Below are positions 6,651-9,997 of a stretch of 9,997 bases of DNA, in pieces. The DNA lies in the NCBI GenBank assembly GCA_018714545.1, contig DVNG01000123.1:1-9997 (forward strand), written 5' to 3'. The first letter of the stretch is position 1. Each line of letters starts with the position of its first letter. A program made the translations under genes and the position numbers. Below the pieces are notes generated by a model. That model saw only the letters and a program-made list of their open reading frames with translations. It did not search any database and was not told the DNA's origin. The stretch comes from Limousia pullorum (GTDB taxonomy: Bacteria > Bacillota > Clostridia > Oscillospirales > Acutalibacteraceae).

Positions 6651-6720
6651 AACCCTAACAGTTAAGGCTCTTTGTTTAGAGCTTAGAGTATTTAAATTTT
6701 TACAGAAAAGAGGAATACAT

Positions 6721-6867
6721 ATGAATAATGTTAAAAACAGAATAGCAAAATTGTTTGTTGGATTTATGACACTTACTTTGTTCTTTTTGGCAAACTCAAC
6801 CAGCTGCTACTATATTCACCAGCCGGAAGAACCAGAAGAGATAAATGACTTCAAATGGATAAAGTGA
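6721..6867 (+). CDS. agrD: AgrD-like autoinducing peptide precursor (48 aa)
   Basis: A prepeptide with the three AgrD parts. Residues 1-25 form an amphipathic or hydrophobic membrane leader (NRIAKLFVGFMTLTLFFLA). The signal core is NSTSCYYI (25-32). The charged tail is HQPEEPEEINDFKWIK (33-48), and its HQPEEP start closely resembles clostridial AgrD tails. AgrB should cut between core and tail and close the ring; a second protease then trims the leader. The ATG at 6721 follows AGAGG with 7-nt spacing. The gene overlaps agrB by 13 nt. The core is odd: the ring usually starts at the fifth residue before HQP, which here is Ser28, with Cys29 one position later. The ring may therefore be a four-residue thiolactone, a five-residue lactone through Ser28, or a five-residue thiolactone ending at His33. 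Confidence 0.9.
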   Translation: MNNVKNRIAKLFVGFMTLTLFFLANSTSCYYIHQPEEPEEINDFKWIK

Positions 6868-7454
6868 TAGACAGTTTTTCCGAAAGGATAATAAACTATT
6901 TTGTAAGCCGTGACTTGATAAAAGATGATAAAAAACGACTGTATCAGTACAGCATGACAAATATTATCCAGTCATCCATATGCATCATAGGCACTTTGCT
7001 TATCGGACTTTGCATGGGAATGTTTTTTGAAAACCTGATTTTTTTCTTGGCTTTTAAGATACTGCGAAAATATTCCGGCGGACTTCATGCAGGCAAATAT
7101 ATTTATTGTCTGTTGTTTTCACTGTCGGCAAATGTTGTGTTTATGTTGATAATAAAATATCTTCAGAGTTTTGATTCAGTTGTAATAGTTTTGGCTTTTG
7201 AATTGCTTTCTCTTTTGTCGGCAGCTTTTTTTGCACCATTGGAGAACAAAAATAAAAGGATTAACGGAAAAGAAGCGATGATATATAAAATTATGGCCAT
7301 TGCAATTTCTTTTTCACTTATTGTGGTATCATATATTCTTGTGTATTACAATAATCCTTTTTCTGTACCTATAGGCATGGCAATGCTGTTTAACGGAATT
7401 TTGCTTGTTGTAGGAAAGCTCTCAATGTATGCAAAGAGTAGAAAATTTCAATAA
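6855..7454 (+). CDS. agrB: AgrB-like accessory gene regulator peptidase
   Basis: An integral membrane cysteine endopeptidase that removes the C-terminal tail of AgrD and forms the cyclic peptide. At 199 residues it has the normal family length (about 190-210). The catalytic pair is visible in YSGGLHAGKYIYC: His78 and Cys85, seven residues apart, as in S. aureus AgrB (His77, Cys84). RKYSGG before the histidine is also characteristic. About six hydrophobic segments follow the cytosolic N-terminus (residues ~36-58, 60-70, 82-100, 107-128, 143-165, 170-190). The ATG lies inside the last codons of agrD, out of frame, with a purine-rich stretch (AGAAGAG) upstream, so translation is probably coupled to agrD. 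The gene order agrD-agrB is reversed from the classical agrBDCA operon. Confidence 0.94.
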   Translation: MDKVIDSFSERIINYFVSRDLIKDDKKRLYQYSMTNIIQSSICIIGTLLIGLCMGMFFENLIFFLAFKILRKYSGGLHAGKYIYCLLFSLSANVVFMLIIKYLQSFDSVVIVLAFELLSLLSAAFFAPLENKNKRINGKEAMIYKIMAIAISFSLIVVSYILVYYNNPFSVPIGMAMLFNGILLVVGKLSMYAKSRKFQ

Positions 7455-7522
7455 TTGGTTTAAGCTTTGCTTTGTAAAACATTTCAGCGTTTCCAAAAAT
7501 TAACATTGATAATCTCTTATTA

Positions 7523-7648
7523 CGCTTAAATATAGCGATAGTATGTCTTATTCATCACACGGTAGACCTTAGAAGAATTTCTTCTGAGGTCTATTGGCTT
7601 TTTAAGGGTTAATTTAACCGTGTAAAAGAAAAAAGTATCGCTTAAATA
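7523..7648. repeat. Nested inverted repeats bounded by a 10-bp direct repeat, downstream of agrB
   Basis: The gene-free stretch 7455-7797 contains a symmetric arrangement. CGCTTAAATA occurs at 7523-7532 and again at 7639-7648 in the same orientation. AGCGATA (7534-7540) is inverted as TATCGCT (7636-7642), ACACGGT (7557-7563) as ACCGTGT (7617-7623), and a 15-bp arm at 7563-7577 as 7579-7593. GGTTAA-T-TTAACC (7607-7619) is a further palindrome. It could be a small palindromic mobile repeat or a structured RNA; nothing in it codes. The flanks 7455-7522 and 7649-7700 show only A/T-rich sequence. Confidence 0.45.
7563..7603 (+). terminator. Intrinsic terminator downstream of agrDB
   Basis: TAGACCTTAGAAGAA (7563-7577) pairs with TTCTTCTGAGGTCTA (7579-7593), 14 of 15 pairs canonical and one G-T, with the innermost pairs open as loop. 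TTGGCTTTTT follows. It lies 108 nt after the agrB stop and should end that transcript. Confidence 0.75.
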
Positions 7649-7705
7649 AAATTTAATATAAGAAAATTGAAAATATAAATAATTTCTTAATAAAAATATA
7701 TTTCG

Positions 7706-7737
7706 TTGACACGATAATTTATATATGTTAGTATAAT
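7706..7737 (+). promoter_or_regulatory. Promoter of the 7798 membrane protein gene
   Basis: TTGACA (7706-7711) is a perfect -35. TAGTAT (7729-7734) lies at 17-bp spacing, while the better-looking TATAAT (7732-7737) is at 20 bp, which is too long to be ideal. Transcription would begin near 7742, about 55 nt before the gene. Confidence 0.55.
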
Positions 7738-7797
7738 ATAAAGCATAAAAATGCAATTGTTCAAATAAGAAAATACGGCGATTTTGAGGAGTAAGTA

Positions 7798-8346
7798 ATG
7801 TATTTGTGGGTAGTTACAGCGGCAGTTTTATTACCGCCTTTAATTATGGGGATATTTGCGGTTTTGCAAAAAATTAAAAGGAACAAGGACATTGATATGA
7901 AAGACGAGGATTTTATCGTTGAGATATCTGATTCTATAATATCAATGGGTGTGATGATTGATTTGGTGTCGGCAGGAATTATGGTTGGATTTACAATATT
8001 CACAGAAAATTTGCCGCCATTGATTTTTTATGCTGTTTTTGGACTGCTGTTCTGGATTGGAAGTTTTTTGATTTACAGAACGCTGACATTTAAAGTGATA
8101 GTTAAAGATAAAAAAATCGCTGTGTACTCTTCATTTGGTAAAACATATTATTTATCTTTTTCAGATTTAGATTCAGCTGCCCGCCAATATAAACCCGGAA
8201 AAACCGGATATGAAAAGATTAGGGTAAAAACTGCATCTGGTAAATCCTTTACAGTAAAAAGCCGAGAGATATGCTATAAATATTTTAAAGAAAGAATAAA
8301 ATCAGAGATTCCAACAGAAAAGCTAGTAGGATTTGGTGTGGAGTAA
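7798..8346 (+). CDS. Small membrane protein with C-terminal PH-like domain, function unknown
   Basis: I do not recognise a named family with confidence. The 182 residues start with a membrane segment (about 2-24), then a charged cytosolic stretch (26-45, KIKRNKDIDMKDEDF). Two more segments follow (about 49-69 and 73-94). The C-terminal ~85 residues alternate short beta-strand-like runs (FKVIVKDKKIAVYSSFGKTYYLSFSDLDSA, then KIRVKTASGKSFTVKS) and end in a helix (YKYFKERIKSEI). This pattern resembles bacterial PH-like domains attached to membrane anchors. The ATG at 7798 has GAGGAG upstream at good spacing, and the gene has its own promoter. It has no operon partner except the short ORF at 8359, whose end resembles its own. 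No function should be assumed. Confidence 0.8.
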   Translation: MYLWVVTAAVLLPPLIMGIFAVLQKIKRNKDIDMKDEDFIVEISDSIISMGVMIDLVSAGIMVGFTIFTENLPPLIFYAVFGLLFWIGSFLIYRTLTFKVIVKDKKIAVYSSFGKTYYLSFSDLDSAARQYKPGKTGYEKIRVKTASGKSFTVKSREICYKYFKERIKSEIPTEKLVGFGVE

Positions 8347-8358
8347 TTGAAAAAATAA

Positions 8359-8520
8359 ATGCTGAATAGGGCAGAACCCGTTGTGAAGGAACTACTAGAT
8401 ATGGGGTGCTTGCAAGTAGTGGTAATATTTATTCCTAAAGGAAGCCATATAGATTCCACACGAAACCCTGAACACTACGATAGAACATATCAGTATTTAA
8501 AAGGTTTTGGTTTGGAGTAA
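8359..8520 (+). pseudogene. 53-aa ORF of unknown nature, possibly a gene remnant next to the insertion sequence
   Basis: An open frame from ATG 8359 to TAA 8520 encodes 53 residues, with RAEPVVKELLDMG, VVVIFIPKGSHID and TRNPEHYDRTYQYLKGFGLE as recognisable blocks (listed in order, not joined). It looks protein-like but lacks a good ribosome binding site: the nearest GGAG is about 16 nt upstream, inside the stop region of the previous gene. I know no family for it. The last 18 nt are 16/18 identical to the last 18 nt of the 7798 gene, so both proteins end Gly-Phe-Gly-(Val/Leu)-Glu. Most likely it is the C-terminal remnant of a larger gene, or a very small gene translated through coupling. The adjacent insertion sequence makes local rearrangement plausible. 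Confidence 0.4.
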
Positions 8521-8550
8521 ATTTAAAAGATTATCTTGTAACAAAATAAT

Positions 8551-8575
8551 AGACCCTATGAACTTCATAGGGTCT
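8551..8575. repeat. Perfect 10-bp hairpin beside the insertion-sequence end
   Basis: AGACCCTATG (8551-8560) and CATAGGGTCT (8566-8575) form a perfect inverted repeat with a 5-nt loop. No U-run follows, so it is not a standard terminator as it stands. It may be an old terminator whose T-tract was displaced by the insertion, or a palindromic target site used by the element, or part of the element's own end. The right end of the element would be needed to decide. Confidence 0.7.
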
Positions 8576-8582
8576 CAGCCTG

Positions 8583-8617
8583 TCGAAAAAGCTCAGCTTT
8601 CGCTGGGCTTTTTTCGA
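8583..8617 (+). terminator. Strong hairpin with T-run in front of the transposase gene
   Basis: AAAAAGCTCAGC (8586-8597) pairs with GCTGGGCTTTTT (8602-8613) around TTTC, with one G-T pair. TCG (8583-8585) and CGA (8615-8617) can extend the stem past one bulged T. The T6 run lies in the stem's right arm. Such a subterminal hairpin would stop transcription entering the element from outside and so limit transposase expression. Confidence 0.7.
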
Positions 8618-8649
8618 TAAAAGTGGTAAAATAGAAGCAGGTGATAAAA

Positions 8650-9997
8650 ATGATAGAGAAAAACAGAAAAAACAGAGAGCAAATGGAAATATTCAGTATA
8701 GAAGAATTTGTGCCAAAGAATCATCTGCTAAGAAAAATAGACGCAGCGATAGATTTTAGTCATATATATAAAATAGTAGAGGAACTTTACTGTGCAGACA
8801 ACGGAAGACCGAGCATAGACCCGGTGGTAATATTCAAAATGGTATTGATACAGCATTTGTATGGATTGCCATCATTGAGAAGAACAGTAGAAGAAATAAA
8901 AATGAATGTGGCATACAGATGGTTCATAGGGTACTTGATGAACGAGGAGGTACCGCATTTTTCCACAATAAGCTATAATTTCAAACACAGGTATACGGAA
9001 AAGACAATAGAAGAAATATTTTACTGGATATTAAGAGAAATAGAAAAAGCGGGATACTTAACGCCTGAAGCGGTATTTGTAGACGGAACCCATATAAAGG
9101 CAAACGCCAACATGAAAAAAGCGGTTAAAAAGGCAGTACCCAAAGCTGCAAAGGTTTATGAAAAACAGTTAATGGAGGAAATCAACGAAGAAAGAGAAAA
9201 ACATGATAAAAAGCCCTTTGACGATACAAAAGCTCCGGAAGAAAAAGAAATAACAGAATCCACGACAGACCCGGAAAGCGGAGTATTTCATAAGGGAGAA
9301 CACAAAAAATGCTTTGCATATACGGCGCAGACAGCCTGCGACAAAAATGGATATATAATGGATGCAACGGTAAATCCGGGAAATGTACATGACAGCACAG
9401 CTTTTGATGAGTTGTACGACAGGCTTACAGAAAGACATCCAGAAATAGAAGCAATAGTTGCAGATGCCGGATACAAAACGCCGTGGATAAGTAAAAAAGT
9501 GCTTGATGATGGAAGAATACCAGTACTGCCGTATAAAAGACCGATGAGTAAAAAAGGCTTTTTCCAGCCATATAAGTATGTGTATGATGAATACTATGAT
9601 TGTGTAATATGTCCGGAAAATCAGATATTAAATTATGTAACAACAAACCGTGAAGGCTACCGAGAATTTAAAAGCAAAGGCTATATATGCAAAGGTTGTC
9701 CGTCAAGATGTAACTGTACAGAAAATCAAAAATATGAAAAGACCGTAACAAAGCATATCTGGTCTGACTACCTTGAAACAGTAGAAGATATTAGGCATAC
9801 GCCGAAGTATAAAGAACTGTACGGAAAAAGAAAAGAAACAATAGAGAGAGTATTCGCAGACGCAAAAGAAAAATATGCCATGCGGTATACCCTGTATCGA
9901 GGCTTAGTCCAAGTAAGAAACTGGGTTAGGCTTAAATTTGCTGCCATGAACCTCAAAAAATATGCAATACATAGATGGAATAGGCTAAACCCCAATT
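8650..9997 (+). CDS. IS1182-family DDE transposase, C-terminus cut by window edge
   Basis: It catalyses cut and joining of the insertion-sequence ends. I translated it by hand: 449 codons without a stop or frameshift up to the edge. The N-terminal ~80 residues (NREQMEIFSIEEFVPKNHLLRKID..., PSIDPVVIFKMVLIQHLYGL) match the helical domain of IS1182/IS5-type transposases. The catalytic triad is visible as Asp145 in VFVDGTHIKANAN, Asp272 in AIVADAGYKTPW, and Glu399 in KETIERVFADAKEKYAMR. Between the last two lies a cysteine cluster (DCVICPEN, then YICKGCPSRCNC), the zinc-ribbon-like insertion common in this family. The ATG at 8650 follows AGGTGA at 5-nt spacing; an in-frame GTG at 8641 is less likely. 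IS1182 transposases are commonly about 450-550 residues, so little should be missing. A-rich codon use (frequent ATA and AGA) differs somewhat from the host genes. Confidence 0.93.
   Translation, partial: MIEKNRKNREQMEIFSIEEFVPKNHLLRKIDAAIDFSHIYKIVEELYCADNGRPSIDPVVIFKMVLIQHLYGLPSLRRTVEEIKMNVAYRWFIGYLMNEEVPHFSTISYNFKHRYTEKTIEEIFYWILREIEKAGYLTPEAVFVDGTHIKANANMKKAVKKAVPKAAKVYEKQLMEEINEEREKHDKKPFDDTKAPEEKEITESTTDPESGVFHKGEHKKCFAYTAQTACDKNGYIMDATVNPGNVHDSTAFDELYDRLTERHPEIEAIVADAGYKTPWISKKVLDDGRIPVLPYKRPMSKKGFFQPYKYVYDEYYDCVICPENQILNYVTTNREGYREFKSKGYICKGCPSRCNCTENQKYEKTVTKHIWSDYLETVEDIRHTPKYKELYGKRKETIERVFADAKEKYAMRYTLYRGLVQVRNWVRLKFAAMNLKKYAIHRWNRLNPN

Larger units (their letters stand above)
8576..9997 (+). 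mobile_element. IS1182-family insertion sequence, left part (right end outside window)
   Basis: The call rests on the DDE transposase of IS1182 type beginning at 8650 and on the structured non-coding stretch just before it. The exact left boundary is not certain: I place it near 8576, after the perfect hairpin and before CAGCCTGTCGAAAAAG, which looks like a terminal repeat start. It cannot be confirmed without the right inverted repeat. The transposase frame is open through to the window edge, so the copy may be active. Confidence 0.75.

Noticed and set aside
6523..6867. A longer 114-codon reading of agrD starting at 6523
   Set aside because: The extension would run through the divergent promoter region and the direct repeats. 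The ATG at 6721 has a good ribosome binding site and gives a normal AgrD length.
9169..9995. Minus-strand ORFs opposite the transposase
   Set aside because: All are antisense to the continuous transposase frame and have no start signals; they arise from its A-rich coding strand.
1..9997. CRISPR array, tRNA or rRNA genes
   Set aside because: No regularly spaced repeats, no tRNA cloverleaf motifs and no rRNA sequence were seen on either strand.

Overview
The window looks like a chromosomal segment of a low-GC Gram-positive anaerobe of the Clostridia type. This is inferred from the A/T-rich DNA, the strong AGGAGG-like ribosome binding sites, the sigma-A-like promoters, the clostridial-style AgrD peptide and the general gene families. 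No species can be named from the sequence alone.

Region 1 (1-2460, minus strand) is a sulfur-metabolism operon. A MetY-type O-acetylhomoserine sulfhydrylase is followed by a cysteine desulfurase that runs off the left edge just after its catalytic cysteine. A consensus promoter upstream is overlaid by inverted repeats resembling the CymR/Rrf2 operator. The transcript leader encodes a tiny unlisted peptide of 21 codons ending Met-Cys-Arg-Cys-stop. Its last codons form one arm of a hairpin whose other arm covers the metY ribosome binding site. This is a candidate cysteine-sensing translational attenuator and the main finding of the window.

Region 2 (2524-4461, plus strand) is a divergently transcribed two-gene RNA-repair cassette: a 2H phosphoesterase-like protein (two H-x-T motifs) and an RtcB RNA ligase, closed by a bidirectional terminator.

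Region 3 (4467-7454) is a complete agr-type peptide quorum-sensing locus with an unusual layout. A LytTR response regulator and an AgrC-like histidine kinase (4-nt overlap) lie on the minus strand. Diverging from them on the plus strand is agrD followed by agrB (13-nt overlap), the reverse of the usual B-D order. The shared intergenic region has a strong promoter for the regulator and kinase, and two near-identical 20-bp direct repeats exactly 21 bp apart upstream of a weak, probably activator-dependent agrDB promoter. By position against clostridial AgrD peptides, a serine replaces the ring-forming cysteine and the cysteine sits one residue later, so the ring chemistry is uncertain.

Region 4 (7455-8640) holds nested inverted repeats with a terminator, an unrecognised small membrane protein, a 53-codon ORF of unknown nature whose 3' end nearly duplicates that of the membrane-protein gene, and two strong hairpins. 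Region 5 (from about 8576 to the right edge) is the left part of an IS1182-family insertion sequence with an apparently intact DDE transposase that runs out of the window.
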